DNA from: Apostichopus japonicus
Lineage: Eukaryota; Echinodermata; Holothuroidea; Aspidochirotida; Stichopodidae
Direction of reading: 5' to 3'
Assembly: GCF_037975245.1 (NCBI RefSeq)
Contig: NC_092561.1
Coordinates: forward strand, 2,619,501 to 2,683,500
DNA: 64,000 bases
The position numbers and the translations under genes are program-made. Each line of letters starts with the position of its first letter. Within the stretch, counting starts at the first letter, position 1. Of this stretch, positions 13,385-26,700 are shown piece after piece. The notes under the pieces were generated by a model, which searched no databases, was not told the origin of the DNA, and worked only from the letters and a program-made list of their open reading frames with translations.

Positions 13385-13455
13385 GATGGCAAGAGACGGG
13401 ATACAAAACGGTGACCTCTGGGTAACAATCCCAGCGTATACCAATTAAGTGTCTT
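13385..13455 (-). pseudogene. tRNA-like relic or tRNA-derived SINE head
   Basis: On the minus strand there is a box A-like TTAATTGGTATACGC, then a perfect 5-bp anticodon-type stem CTGGG/CCCAG closing a 7-nt loop, then GAGGTC. The expected box B is degenerate (CCGTTTTGTATCCC). A functional tRNA is unlikely; a decayed tRNA gene or a SINE head fits better. Confidence 0.35.
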
Positions 13456-13539
13456 TTTGAAAAGAATATATACAATATATACTATAAAACAACACTAGAC
13501 TATATAATATAATATACAAATATATAATAAAGATATAAT

Positions 13540-14350
13540 ATTTCAATTAAAGCGTCTTTGGATAAAATATGGTCCTAATTAAATACTATTTCAGTCTGAT
13601 GTTAAGTAAAATGGGTGTCATCCATGTTTCGCATTCATTTGGGAAGATTCTAATAAGTGGTGATTTCGGCCGAAATTGAGCAAAATCATAAGGTTTAAGC
13701 CTAGCCAAATTATCAAATCTGGACGAAAACAACACATCATGTTGTCAGATTTAAGTCGGGGTGAGTACCATTGATTCATATGGTTCAGAAAACATTTTGC
13801 TGAAGTAAAATTTGAAATTCTAGAGATTTTTACCTCCAAAATACAATATATACTAAATTATAAATTAATGATAGGCTATAGTATGTCCATTAAAGTGTCT
13901 TTGTCAAATAGTGGCCTTATTTAACACTATTATAGTCAGATGTTAAGTACAATGGGTGCCATCAATGTTTCGCATTCATTTGGGAAGATTCTAAAAAGTG
14001 GTGATTTCGGCCGAAATTGAACAAAATCATAAAGGCCCCTTAGCAAATTATCAACTTCGCTTAACCAAACCATCAAATTTGGACGAAATAATACATTTTT
14101 TCAGATTTAAGTCAGGAATTATCAAAATAAAGATATAATATTTCAATTAAAGTGTCATTGAAAACCAGTGGCCTTATTTAACACTATTGTAGTATAATAT
14201 TAAGTAAAATGGGTGCCATCCATGTTTCGCATTCACTTGGGAAGATTCTAAAAAGTGGTGATTTCGGCCGAAATTGAACAAATACCAAATTATCAAATTT
14301 GGACGAAAAATTAAATTTTTCAGATTGAAGTCGGGATGATTATTATAGAT
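13540..14350. repeat. Three copies of a ~250-340 bp dispersed unit
   Basis: Each copy contains GTTTCGCATTCA, then GGGAAGATTCTA, then GGTGATTTCGGCCGAAATTG. Comparable points lie at 13601, 13942 and 14200. Copies differ by indels in the A/T-rich tail. GGTGATTTCGGCCGAAATTG is partly palindromic (TTTCGGCCGAAA). I do not recognise the family. Confidence 0.8.
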
Positions 14351-14399
14351 TCATATGGTTCAGAATACATTTTCCTGAAGTTAAACGTGGGGGAGGCGA

Positions 14400-16115
14400 T
14401 ATATGATGATGTAACACATTTTGTTTCAAAAGTTTAATGAAGTACATATCCAACTGCAGAGTCTCAGAGTGACTCATCCTCAACAGGCATATTATTCACA
14501 CACCCCCCCCCCCCCTCCCAAATGTATGTATATATAATGCTGAGAACGGTATTTTATACGACGTAAAAATTGAAGTGGGAATGCTACCAAGCTCACTTTT
14601 GCAACTGAATTCATGTTGATGCCATTATGCTCGGAGCTAAGAAGAATGAGTCATGACTTTGGCTAAGAAAGTTAATCGCTCGTGAGAATAGCTATTCTAA
14701 AAGGTGTCGGCCTATGTTTACTATTCTGCGATAACAAGTGAAACCTTTGATCCATTCTTTCTATCTAACAAAAAAAGGAGATATTGAATCCTTTGCAAAC
14801 ATAATCTATTACTAAGTAACTACGTAGTCTACATATCCTGAATGGACGTGGTACGTTATACTTTATCATATTAATCTGTATTTTCTCAGACATCGTCTTA
14901 CTATCCTTATCAACTCTCTGTGTAAATTAACCTATGACTGCCCTGTAGGTAACTTCTTATCAACATCACCATATATAGTATCTACAATACCTGTCAAGCA
15001 CAACACGAAAAGTACACAAATGATTTTGTCATGCAACACGCATATATCAACACTCAAACACGGGCGCACACACCTATTGCTTGAATTTTTCGTGAACACA
15101 TTTCATGGCCGTATTCTTCACCAAATCCTTCACTGAAACATTGAAGTGTTCTAAATTTTAACCATCAGACGCCACCAACAAGTGGATCCTCCTGGTGGGG
15201 AATACGGGGGGGGGGTGGTAGCAGAGTTTAATTCTTTTAGAATTTTGTAAATTGCTTGCCATAGTTATCTTGGATTTTCTTTTTTGGGGGGGAAATTGTA
15301 TGAGGGAAGGGGGCCGGGGGGGGGCTTTCTAATAATCAATTTTCGAAAGCTTTATTACGTGCACGTTGCATTAACCGGTACATGTACGCGTCTCTCCTTT
15401 CACTTTTGGAGTACATGGGAGTCTATATTGGGGGACGAGGGTGGGGCTATATTGGGGGAGGGGTGGGGGAGAAGAACCTAAGACAAACAACTGAACCCAA
15501 GGTGGTCACGACTTATTCGGACAAAGTTCTGTATAACCCAAGTAAACGAATTCTATCGCTAAGATAACATAGCAACCCTATGACCGACCTGACTCTCTAC
15601 CGCAGACGGCTGTGAAAACACAAAGCTATTTTAAGAGCAAACATTGACCACTTACATGGACAACAGAATCGTTCAGCTGTGCGAGTTATTTAAATTCATG
15701 GCGAACCACGTAATATGTTTGCTTCGCAATCAAACGTCTCGTTTTCGAAGGTCTTGTCTCTAAATAAGGAGAATTATAGGGCCTAAAAACCTCTACTTTA
15801 TTTGTAGCTGAATCCCTTAAACTTGAAAACTCTCGACACAGCACGTCTGTGTTTGATTTCATTATACACAACCTTGCAACCGCTAACAAGTAGAGTGCAT
15901 ATAAATGTATACGACAGGTCCACGTCACCAGCACCTCGAATAAATGGGGTGGGGAAGAGGGAGGGGACATGGTTTTTCTTGAAAAAGTGACAAGGTGGGT
16001 TGTCGAGAATTTATTTAACTTTCTTTTAAGTTGTGTATATTACCTTTTCCTTTCAAGGAACTCTTGACAAATCCTCGTCACTTTGAAATGAAAGCAGTCC
16101 TAGGGGATGGTTCGG
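14400..16115. other. Non-coding stretch
   Basis: No supported gene. It contains C-runs near 14505 and several G-runs between 15205 and 15470. Confidence 0.35.
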
Positions 16116-16117
16116 GA

Positions 16118-16275
16118 GAGTATCAGTTCAGTTTTAGGTGCATGCAGTCCTATGCAAGGGAATGTGGTGTGTGTGGGGGGGGGGGGGGGTATCAGTGCAG
16201 TTTTCGGTGCATGCAGTCCTAAGGCAAGGGAACGTGGTGTGGGGGAGAGTATCAGTGCAGTTTTAGTTTCGTTAC
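16118..16275. repeat. Short tandem repeat, 60-69 bp unit, 2.5 copies
   Basis: TATCAG(T/G)(T/G)CAGTTTT begins at 16121, 16190 and 16250. The units also share GTGCATGCAGTCCTA and GCAAGGGAA. The length difference comes from a G-run. Confidence 0.8.
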
Positions 16276-16279
16276 CAGG

Positions 16280-18389
16280 TTCCATCGTCGGTGACTCTTC
16301 CTATACAACCAGGTCATTACTAACTCTTATCATAATTCTCAACAAGTTTGTTGAGCATGTGTTTACGGGAAGTTTTAGTTTTGACGTCACCTTAATAAAA
16401 GTTTAGTCCCTAACTGAGTGAAAAAATGAGTCGGGTGGGGGTGGGGGGGGGTAGGAGAGGATTTATTTCAGAAGGGATCATTAAGGAACTGACTGTCTCT
16501 GTGTAAGACATATTAGTCCAGCCACTTGAGTTTCGGGTCAGTTTAAAATGTCATTTCCCAAAACTTGCAAGTGGTAAGGAAGTACAAGCTCAACCGTCTA
16601 CAACACATTAATATGTATATTATATCTAAGTCACCATTTAATAAGCATGCTGAAAAAAAGTCAAAGCTGAATCGACGAAGACAATGATGTGTGGGAGGGA
16701 AGAGGTAAGCCACATTTTTCCTTTCAAGAATAACAAGAATGGAACCGACTTCTGTTAAGTGTGCTGCATAAAGAAAGCCAACAGAACAGTGCACCATTCT
16801 CAACGGCTTACTTTCTATAGAGATGTGAGCTTATTTGCATAGCCTACATAGAACCAGACTAGTCTATACGCTTTGCAGCTACTCTGGTAACTTTTATTTA
16901 TATATTGAAGTTACTCAAGAGCCATGGGTGTCTATCATGTAAAAATCCTGACTACTGTCAATAAACAAATAACGAAAATCTTACATTTAAATAGATTACT
17001 GGTAACCCAATGATCGGGTAATCTAAGCGCTAATATAACGTTCGACTTAACTCAGCATCACTGTGCGTCGACAATAAACTGTATATGTATGTATATCCCA
17101 CATAGGAAGATTGCATTATTTACATTTATCCAATAAACTACTTCACAATTCATTGATAATGTCATGATCAAGTAGAATGCTACACTGCTCTGATTTTCCA
17201 GTTCAAATAAGTTTAGTTTGCATGAAGTCAAGAACAATTTCAACCTGTAGCAGGGATTGTCAATTATTATTTTTTTTCTACAAGGATCAATAACATCAGA
17301 AACAAAAGTAACATTGGATGGAGCAAAAAGGCCGGCAGAGAAACAAAGTCAAGCTGTACCTGGATTGAGCAACGTGCATTGTAGGCCGGTAGGGTAGTCA
17401 AACCTAAGGCCTTACCTGTAAGGGTCAGAAATTCCGATAAATGCAAGATTGTGGGCCGATTAGTGTGATTTGTTTTGCTTTCAGACCGGTCTGAAATATT
17501 GCGGGGAACAATTTGTCCAACAGACCGCCTATTGAAACACTTGACCCAAACTACGTCACGGTTCATCGTCCGAATTTTTCTGATGGCGTACATGTAGCAG
17601 TTGCGTGCGCAGGATTTCAAAAGTTGGGTGAGGTGATACCAAATTCGTTGTGGTTTCTACTTGCGCGAACGTTATCGTGCGAATAACATTGATTATTCGC
17701 ACGCATGTAACTTGACCAATCAGCGCTCGTGATTGATGTAACCAATGAACTGTCCTGTGTGGCAACTTAACCCCCCTTAAGTTACGCCGCTGAATATGAC
17801 AACGGCCTTGCATGACCCTTAGAGAAGACTTGCTAGGAGTCGATAAAGCCAAAAGGTGCGCCATAATGTCAAAGGCAAAAAAGGCGCCACAAGAGGCCAC
17901 AGTTAAAGAAAGATTCAAGAGTAAACTTATCGGAAAATAAGCACAGTACCTGCACAAATATCACAAAAGAAAAAAAACCGGTCTTCAGAATAAAATTGCT
18001 AGAAAATGTGTTGCATCCTGTTGATTCACTGTAAATAAGCAGCCTTTGGCACTGCAGGCAAAATGCTCCAAACCGAAAATTTGAATGAATTAAATTCATC
18101 ATATTCCTTATACATTTTAAGAAAGTTTGCAACAAATCTTATTTGAAATATTCCAACAAAATCTTTTATTATTTCTCCGAATTTTCCCAGAATTGATCAC
18201 ATCTTTGATTTCTCTCATATTTTACAGATTTTGCTATTGATTTTGAGAAAGATAACCATTTTTTTTTGAGAATCAGCAATTTTTCATCGACCCAAATCTT
18301 GAGGGGGGCGAGGGGGGGGGGCAAATCGACCGTGCACACCCAAAACTGTGGTTGGGGTCATGGTTAACCTTCCCCGCCTACTCAGTACG
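16280..18389. other. Non-coding stretch
   Basis: No supported gene. GCGCGAACGTTATCGTGCGA and ATTATTCGCACG near 17662-17705 resemble the degenerate repeat at 18390-18625. Confidence 0.35.
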
Positions 18390-18630
18390 AACACGTTCGT
18401 GTGAATATAAATGTTTATTGGCAGTGCTTTTCTAATCACTACATGACTACTTCATGATACCCACATACACGTTCGTGCGAATAACAATCCTTATTGGTAC
18501 GCCTTCGTGTGCATAGTCACTGTCTATTAGCACGAGCATCATGTTCGTGCGAATATCGACGCTTATTGGTACGTCAACGTGCCAATAACGGTTGTTATTG
18601 GTACGTGCACACCTGCCAATAGCCACGACC
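18390..18630. repeat. Degenerate repeats built on CGTTCGTGCGAATA and TTATTGGTACG
   Basis: CGTTCGTG(C/T)GAATA occurs near 18395, 18471 and 18543. TTATTGGTACG occurs near 18491, 18570 and 18595. Units are imperfect and partly inverted, so this looks like an old array or the inside of a decayed element. Confidence 0.5.
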
Positions 18631-18791
18631 TTAAAAATTTGCCCGACTGAAAAAGACCCGTTCATGAAAGGACAAGAGGAGAATGAAGGACTTTATCAAG
18701 GTTATGAGTGCCGTACTGAAGCTGACGAAAAAGTTACCCCCGACTGACGACGGGAGGTACGTTGGCCACCACGCCCCGCCCCCCTCCCGCC

Positions 18792-19159
18792 CAGTGGCGG
18801 AGCGTCCATACAGTCAGGGGGCGGATGCCCCCCTGACGGACTCAAATGTACTGCTGGCGCCCTTTTCAGCTTTTTACCCCCTTTACTTATTCGCGATTAT
18901 TGACTTTTTTATTGCGCTCTCATCTACCAATTGACCTTTTTCACATTTTTTTGGCGATGACACCTATTTATTCTTCGTTTATCTGCAAATTAGCAAGGCC
19001 CGGAAAAGGTCATTTCCGGCAATCTAGGGAGTATCTATACTCAAAATTTTTGGGTATGCTCCGCGCCAACCCGTGGTGGCGCTCCGCTTAGATAGTGTCG
19101 GAAGCGCCCCTACAGACCATTCTCGCCCCCCTTGACCAATACCCCTAGCTCCGCCACTG
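18792..19159 (+). mobile_element. hAT-type non-autonomous element, 368 bp
   Basis: It begins CAGTGGCGGAG and ends CTCCGCCACTG. It is flanked by a perfect 8-bp direct repeat, CTCCCGCC, at 18784-18791 and 19160-19167, as hAT transposases produce. There is no transposase frame. A related copy in the opposite orientation is at 27211-27541, sharing TTCGTTTATCTGCAAATTAG. Confidence 0.93.
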
Positions 19160-20008
19160 CTCCCGCCACACCGCCACACCTCCCCCACCGACTCCTTTGG
19201 GCATCTCAGTGTTGTAATGTTTCATTTTGTTATTATCTTCCAGAACGAAGCATTCAAAATACAAATCAACATATCCATCGAAATTACAATGAACACAAAA
19301 ACGTTTTATAAGTTAATATGAATATTCATGTCCTAATGTATTATCAAAACTACAGTTCACATGTAGTTCACCAAATTGTTGTCATGGATTCCACAATATG
19401 CACGAGAAGTAATAGAAATGATAATCGTATAATGACGCTACTTCGATTCACCTTTCTAGTCAAAATGTGTTTGCTGGTTGAAACGTTTGTTTCTAATTCC
19501 TCAGGTTTGTGTTGCTAATTCACCAACAGAACTTAAACCGCATGCATACTGAAATTCTCAGGTAACTGCTTCTTATCCTGTTCTAGCCATCTACTATTAT
19601 TTTGCTCTTTCAGAAATAAATCCCGCTGTTAATTATTTTTAGAAGTGACGAGAGTCGTCTACGAAATCACTTGAAAATTCTTCAGGTAAAAATGTAAAAA
19701 ACAGGACTGTATCATATCTCTGTAGCCACGCTTATAATTGAGAAGTTGCATCGGTCACAATAATAGAAGGTGATGAGTTTCTTCATCAAGGGGGTGGGGC
19801 TGTGGGGGGGGGTGAGTGGAATTGAAAGTACGTTGGATTGGGATTGAGAAAAATGCACCAGGTTGTACTTTTCGCGTTCCACGAACTAAGTTTTTCATCA
19901 ATAGCGGTGTATATTATTTCGTAATATCTTAAGTACATAGCCAAAGGGACCATCGATCATTGTCCATGTTGACATAATGTTTTAATCAGCTGAAATGGAT
20001 GACGAAGC
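19160..20008. other. Upstream flank of CES-A, non-coding
   Basis: AT-rich DNA with a short G-run near 19805. I recognise no coding or transposon sequence. Confidence 0.4.
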
Positions 20009-20598
20009 TACGGAAGCTTAGAAAAGACATGTCAACTGATGTTTGGTATAGATGTAACAATTCGTTATATGACAAGAACATGAAATTTGGACAATTTGTC
20101 GACAAATACCAACTCATCAAAATTGCCAAAATTCTTGACATTTTGGCGTGATCATTAACTCGCCAAATGGCACCAATTGGAAACTAAAGTTTTGACTAGA
20201 TCATACCTACTCATCAAAGTGACAACACAACTGAAATTGACATTTTGTCGAGGTGCATCAACTCGTCAAAATGGAGAATATCTTAAGATTGACGTTTTGA
20301 CATTATACCAGCTTATAGTTTTATATTTTTCAGATTTGGAAGAGGGCAAGTCGGTCATTTCAGTTTTTTTTTGTGCACTTCGAAAAAGTTGATGCATCGC
20401 ACCAAAACGTCAATTTTCACATTCTTGTCAGTATGACAAATTTGATGCATCTCGACCAAACGTAAATTTTCAGATTTTCGACATTTTGACGACTTAGAAT
20501 ATGTCTTCAAAACTTCAATTCTTAACTTCTTGTCATATTGATGAGTTGTTGCGTCTCATCAAAACGTCAACATTACATGTCTCTTCTACGCTTCCGTA
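20009..20598. mobile_element. TA-flanked MITE with repetitive interior, 590 bp
   Basis: The terminal inverted repeats are TACGGAAGCTTAGAAAAGAC on the left and, reading inward from the right, TACGGAAGCGTAGAAGAGAC. Both start at TA, the target preferred by Tc1/mariner-like elements. The interior has many variants of TCATCAAAA(T/C)GTCAA in both orientations and no coding frame. The right end is ~175 bp upstream of the CES-A start codon. Confidence 0.75.
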
Positions 20599-20603
20599 TA
20601 AAG
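20597..20603 (+). promoter_or_regulatory. TATA box of CES-A, at the MITE edge
   Basis: TATAAAG begins with the terminal TA of the MITE and continues into flanking DNA. Transcription would start near 20627-20632, leaving ~145 nt of 5' UTR before the chosen ATG. The sister gene has a TATA element at a comparable distance (~205 bp) before its ATG. Confidence 0.5.
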
Positions 20604-20773
20604 CAGGGCGCTAGCTCGTGTGAGTTTAATCAAAGGAGTAAACCAACAAGGTGTTTAGTCACAAGTGTAGTGATATTAGTTAGTGTACAGTGGGGACTGT
20701 ATCGTCTATAGTCCACACTGGAACAGAACTTTGCTGCACTAGAATTCGTGGTCAAGTATTAATGTGCATGAAA

Positions 20774-23700
20774 ATGTCGCCAATAGCACTAGCCTTTCTC
20801 ATCTTGGTTTCCTCCGTAACAACCTTGATATGTGCGGAACAGGAGCAGCCTACAGTGACACTCAAAGATGGTACTGAACTTGTTGGGATCTACGATGAAT
20901 TCCATAGCGATGAGTTACCAGCACACGCCAAGTTGGAAACTTATTATGGTATACCATATGCGGAGCCCCCTGTTGGAGACCTTCGTTTCAAACCTCCTGT
21001 CGCCAAAGGAAAGTTAGAGAGTCCTTTTAGTGCTTCAGAAATTGGAAAATCTTGCTTTCAGATTGATCCTGAAGTTACTGGACTTCCATTGACGAACGAA
21101 GAAATGTCAGAGGATTGCTTGTTTCTAGATGTGATTGTACCTCATCCCAGAGTAAGTTCTCCTCAATAATTGACATAAAAGTCTTAATTAACCTAAGTTA
21201 ATGAACCAGACACGTTAATCAATTCTGTCAACTGGACCATTAATATTATTGCACTACTGGAAAGAGACATATCTCGTTTCTAGTATTCTATCCAGGTCCA
21301 TTGCTATAGGGAGGTGATAATAGGCGGTGTGGAGTCGGGTGGGTGGAGGGGGGGGGGGTAGGGGGAGTTACTGATCACCTGTCTCTGAAGCAGTGCCCCC
21401 AACTTCTCGTAAGTCCGTTGCTTTGCTCTAGGTCAGTTGTAACCGGTTCAATATGCAGATCTTCTTAAAACATGGTATACTAAATGTAAAACCTACGGTA
21501 TTTGCACGCTTATAGTTGAAATAATATTGTATATGACTCTAATTGCCCAATATTGTAGACAGTATCAACTATGCAGTTGACAATGTAAACAAACAATAGT
21601 AGAATACACTCACAATAAAATGCAGTAAACGTGTAACAACGGATGATTCAGACACACATGTTGATTATTGAATTAATATTGATTAACCCAAACTGGCTAG
21701 CAATAGCCTTTCTACAGCTAAAATATTGCATATACTCAGTCGCGTATAGAAAGCTTAACAAATGTGTCAGTGGTAGGGGGGGGGGCACAACACTGCCGGG
21801 GTTTGGGGTCATTTCCCAGGAGAGTGTTATAGTGACGAACCACGTTAGCCCAGAAGAGACATTTGAAATAACATCGAAATATTACAAAGTCGAAATATGT
21901 AGACCATATTCTACTTTCTCTTAAGAAAAAAAAGAGAGCAGGCAGTTTTGTGCAGAATATTAGCGTATAAGCAATTTTATTAACTGTGCATTATTTGAAG
22001 GTTCTTGCATATTTAAATGATATTCCATAGGTAATAGAACTAAAAAAAAATGGTTGGTATGATTGCATCGCTCTTTCGTTTTGTTGGTTCAACTAATCTT
22101 GAATGATCGGAAAGTGAAGGCTAGGAGGCATAGGCGTAGGAGCCCAGTTTGATTTGGGGGGGGGGGGGGCTGTAACGACTTGCCCGAAAATATAACCAAA
22201 GTCGTTTCAATAATAATGATAATAATAATATAAGTTTAACCATTGAAAAACACACAATTTATTTCTTTCAGTAGGTGCCCTGAAAATTCTCCTCATATTG
22301 CCCGAATTTTCACAAAAATTACTTGCTTGGAGGGCTGAACCCCCCCCCCCCCCCAGCTCCCACCTCGCCTCCTATGCCTACGCTGGGAGGTGCTTACTCC
22401 TACCATTCATTCATGTTCTACGCCGCTATTACTGCATTTGCTTTACAACAATTGTTGACACGAGCGAAGGATTGATAGAGTAAAAACAAGCTTTGCAATG
22501 CATCGAGCAGTCAACAAGATGTAAAGGGACCCTTCCCTGTCCTCTACGGCTGGCACCCATCACACCTTATAGAATGATCTTGACATAGATATGTCGTAGA
22601 TCGTTGCATTTCGATAACATTTTGAAAGACCGGTTAACCGCTGTGGTTAATTGGCTGTATTATATAGGCTTATATACAGACAATTAGATCAGATGCAACT
22701 TGCACAACACTCAATGAGCAAACATAAGACATCAATGGCCTCAAATGATTTGTTTCTAATGTGTTATAGATTTGACAGGAAAACCTGGTGTTGAAGGTGA
22801 TCTAAGGGGGCGCTGCTATCTTATATGAATTTGCAAGACATGGTTTGGATGAATTATTAGAATTAATAGAAACAATGGATTCAATTTTAAAGCTTGAACT
22901 GAGGAGCCAATCATTGTTATCGTTTAGCCTCAATGTTTATTTTATTGTCTTGGATTATAGCATACCAAGACTAAAATTCTGTGTAAAGTCATCCTTTTAA
23001 TATATGTAAATTAGATTTAATTATACTGCACAAAAACCATCTTTTGATTAATTCCACAGCCAGAGAAAGCTGCTGTGTTTTTCTGGATTCACGGAGGAGG
23101 GTTTACTATAGGGGCTGGAAACATGCCACTGGGTGGTACTATTCCACTTGTTTCTTATGGCAATGTTATTGCTGTAAGCATCAACTACCGGCTGAATGCA
23201 TTTGGGTTCATGACAACAGGTAAGCTTGATATTGTGCTTACAAATTTATGTTTACAAAGTTGCCTTGTGAAAGCATACAAAAGCTTGGTGAAGAAATGAT
23301 TAGCTAACCATGTAAACGTCATAATCCCAAAGACAAGGACTCACGAAAGAACCATAATGCAATGTAATGTATGATATATGTTGCAAGTGTAATTTTCAAA
23401 TTAACTTCGTTCATAACACACATCAAGGCAACTTCGCTAGCCTCGCGAAAACTTCCGGACGGTATCTATATAGTTGCTTATTGTTTTCTCTTTTTAGTTT
23501 CGAGAGAAAACTTTTTAAGTTATCTTTCCAAGTACAATCTTCAAGTTTAATGGGAATATCAATGTTACTCCTGGTTTCAGTCCATGAACAATTGTACTGA
23601 GGTAGTATCAAGATTTGATTTGAATCATGGTACATTATGTTCAACAACTATAGCGACCATGATTGCCTGTTTCTTATTGAACTCCTGCTGGGACAATGTT

Positions 23701-26700
23701 TTCGATTAACCTTTTACTTTCACTTGGATGCTTTCTTTGACTTGGAAAGAATGGCTTCTGCGGTACAGTTTTCAGGGTCATTAGGCAATTTGTGTCTTTT
23801 ACCAAAAGTCTCCATAGGTAGCATAAAATCGTCACATTTCTATATTTTTCAACAGTTGATGACCTTATTCCAGGCAATCTTGGACTCAGGGACCAACAGC
23901 TTGCTCTCAAGTGGGTTCAGGAAAATATTGAAGGTGTGTATGACTAACATTAGAAGAAATCATACTAAAGTTCATCAATGGCATTGTTCTAGTGACAACT
24001 GAAACAGACAGGGCAAAAGTGACTCAGTGTTGTTTCATCTAAGTCCTGTCTCTGGCTGGTGATGATGATTGAGACTCCCTGGAACCATTTGGCAAAAGCG
24101 GAGAGAGCAACCCTATACTGCGAGGTAGTTTCTGTCTTTGACTTGGTATATATTAACAAGTTTGGTTTAGCTTTACTCTATATAACTTTCCCTATCGTTA
24201 ACAGTTAGAACGGCACAACGACGTTGTATAATATATTCCAGTGCGAATATTCCGGTGGAAATTTCATCACGAATTACTATTATCTGTCAGCTTATATGTG
24301 GCTGATTATCAGATGCCATGGTGTCATTAGTTAAAGATCAGGAATCTTCATAAGCATTTTTGATTTTCATCACGGTTATATACTTTCCTGACTCTACCAA
24401 GTGTTACCACCTTAACCTTAACCTTACAGCATTCGGTGGAGATCCAGAGAGGGTGACAATTGGTGGTGTTAGTGCAGGATCTTCGAGCGCTTCATTACAA
24501 ATGCTCTCACCAGACAGCAGTGGCCTGTTTAAGAATGTCATCATGCAGGTAACGACTAACATGCTAAGGCGTAAACAATACACATTATCCAAACATTTAT
24601 CCCCATTACATCTTACCCAGCAAACACAAAAACGTTTTTAAAACGTTATTAAAACGTTTTGTCTTTTGTTTTGATATCGTTATGTGTGGTGTAATAAATA
24701 TGTCTCGAAAACGTTTTCAGGCTATTATTTAAAACATTTTTTCGTTAAAAGATTAATATAACATTAATATCTCATAAAAACGTTATGCCGACGTTTTTAT
24801 AACACCACATTTAACGTCATAAAAACATACTTATATAGGCCCTTTTAAAAATGTTATGATAACGGTTTGTGTTTTCTGGGTAGTACGGGTAATCGTGTAC
24901 GTATAAGTCCTGAACATCACGCTAAGTGCTTACCACACAGTACAAATTACAAATTACTTGTCCGTGTTTACGTTTATCAACTTAGTATCGCCATGACCTT
25001 TAATACCGCTTCATCTAAGAACAAAGTTAACTTTATCTCTATTGTTAAGAAAAACATGTTTGCTTTCTTCAGTGGATATGCAAAGTCTTTACATGTAAGA
25101 ATGGCATTTCTTGTTCACAAATATCATTCAGCCTTTTGTAGAACATCTGTCAATTAACATTCTTGGAAATTAACACTATCACTGATTGCTCAGAATATTT
25201 ATCAATTATATGTGAATATATTTAAACAGAGTGGATCTTTATTGGATGTGTGGAATACATTCCGTTCTCCCGAGGATGGTAGGAGGGAGGTAAAGGCGAT
25301 GGCTAAGCTGTTGGAATGCAGCCCAGAAGACATCGAAGATGACCCCAAATTGTTACAATGTCTATTAGCTGCCCCGGCGGAAGCGATTCTTGAAATGAGT
25401 TCCAAGGTAGCGTATTCAAAAGTCCTTGCTCTGTATGGGTGGACATTGTCCTAAGGTTGCTCTAGGCAATGCAAGGATGATCCATATAATTTCATTTTTT
25501 TTCAAGCTCGTTTGACAATACCTTTAAGTTTACTTAATGTACATTTTAAGAAGGTATGATCTAAATATGTCCAATGTGAAGGCAAGCTATGAGATAGATG
25601 GAAATGAAATATTGAATTCCATAAAACAAGTCTGTCGTCATCCACTGATGCGAGCCAGTTTCGAAACGGCATACAATACACCCATCGCATATCAAACCAC
25701 ATATACTCATTTTACCTAATCGAAGAGAGTTGTAAAAAGCGCAGAAACATATCACATATTATCCTATATACAAACGTAAATACCTACCTTCATACCTATA
25801 TGGGCTTCCCACAATCTTCACCTCACCTAGCTGTTACTGCTTGTATCAACATTCCATTGAAGTATTAGCTGATATTTTAATTTGTTCAATTCAACCCGAG
25901 CATCAACATTACTGGCAAACTGTGAACTCATATAATCTAATAAATCGAGCTACCAAAGTATCTATTAGACCATGGAGACTTTACCTCCATGATTAGACAT
26001 AACTAAAATCTGTGCGGGTTCCTCACTCCTTAATCGAATGTTTTACTGTCTCCACAGTAATACTTCATATAGTAGTTATAAACATCCACACTCTTGTCTT
26101 TTCAGGTAGGTGAAGAACTAGGCAATCCCGGTTTGCCATCTCCCGGGCCAAGCCTGGACGGAGTGTTCCTCCCACAAGACCCTCTATCACTGATAGAAGC
26201 AGGCAAGATAAATGGAGAAAACGTGATTGTTGGCACCAACGCGGAAGAAGGGACCTTATTTCTCTATATGATATCTCAAGACAAAGAAGTTAGACCAAAA
26301 GTTAACTCTACCACATTCGGCGTGGCTCTTTCTTTATTGTTTAACGATAACATAGATCCTGCTCTTCACGACCTCATAAAGTTGATCTATGCTCCTGATC
26401 CCAGCATCTTGCTCGATGAATCCAGAGATGACTTCTTCAAAGAAGTTACACAATACTTAGGTGATCGTACATTTTTGTGTTCGGAATCCAAGTTCGGTAG
26501 AAAGGTGTCACCATTCCTTGACGTCTATAGATATACAATGACGTATGTCCCTTCCAAAAACTTTGTGGACATCAAGTGGGCGGGCGCCGCGCATGGAGAT
26601 GACATACAATACGTTTCAGGAGGTGTTTTTGAAGGGAAATTCTACAATGAGTCCACTGAAGAGGAGAAAGTTTTATCGAGAAAAGCTTTAAGTTACTGGG

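Noticed and set aside
13385-13455. Functional tRNA gene
   Set aside because: The T-arm/box B is degenerate and no closed acceptor stem could be drawn.
17267-17957. Overlapping minus-strand frames of 117 and 133 codons
   Set aside because: No recognisable domain, no splice context and composition like the surrounding non-coding DNA.
20690-20773. Upstream in-frame ATG of CES-A at 20690
   Set aside because: It adds 28 residues before the signal peptide that have no counterpart in CES-B; the start at 20774 aligns the two signal peptides.
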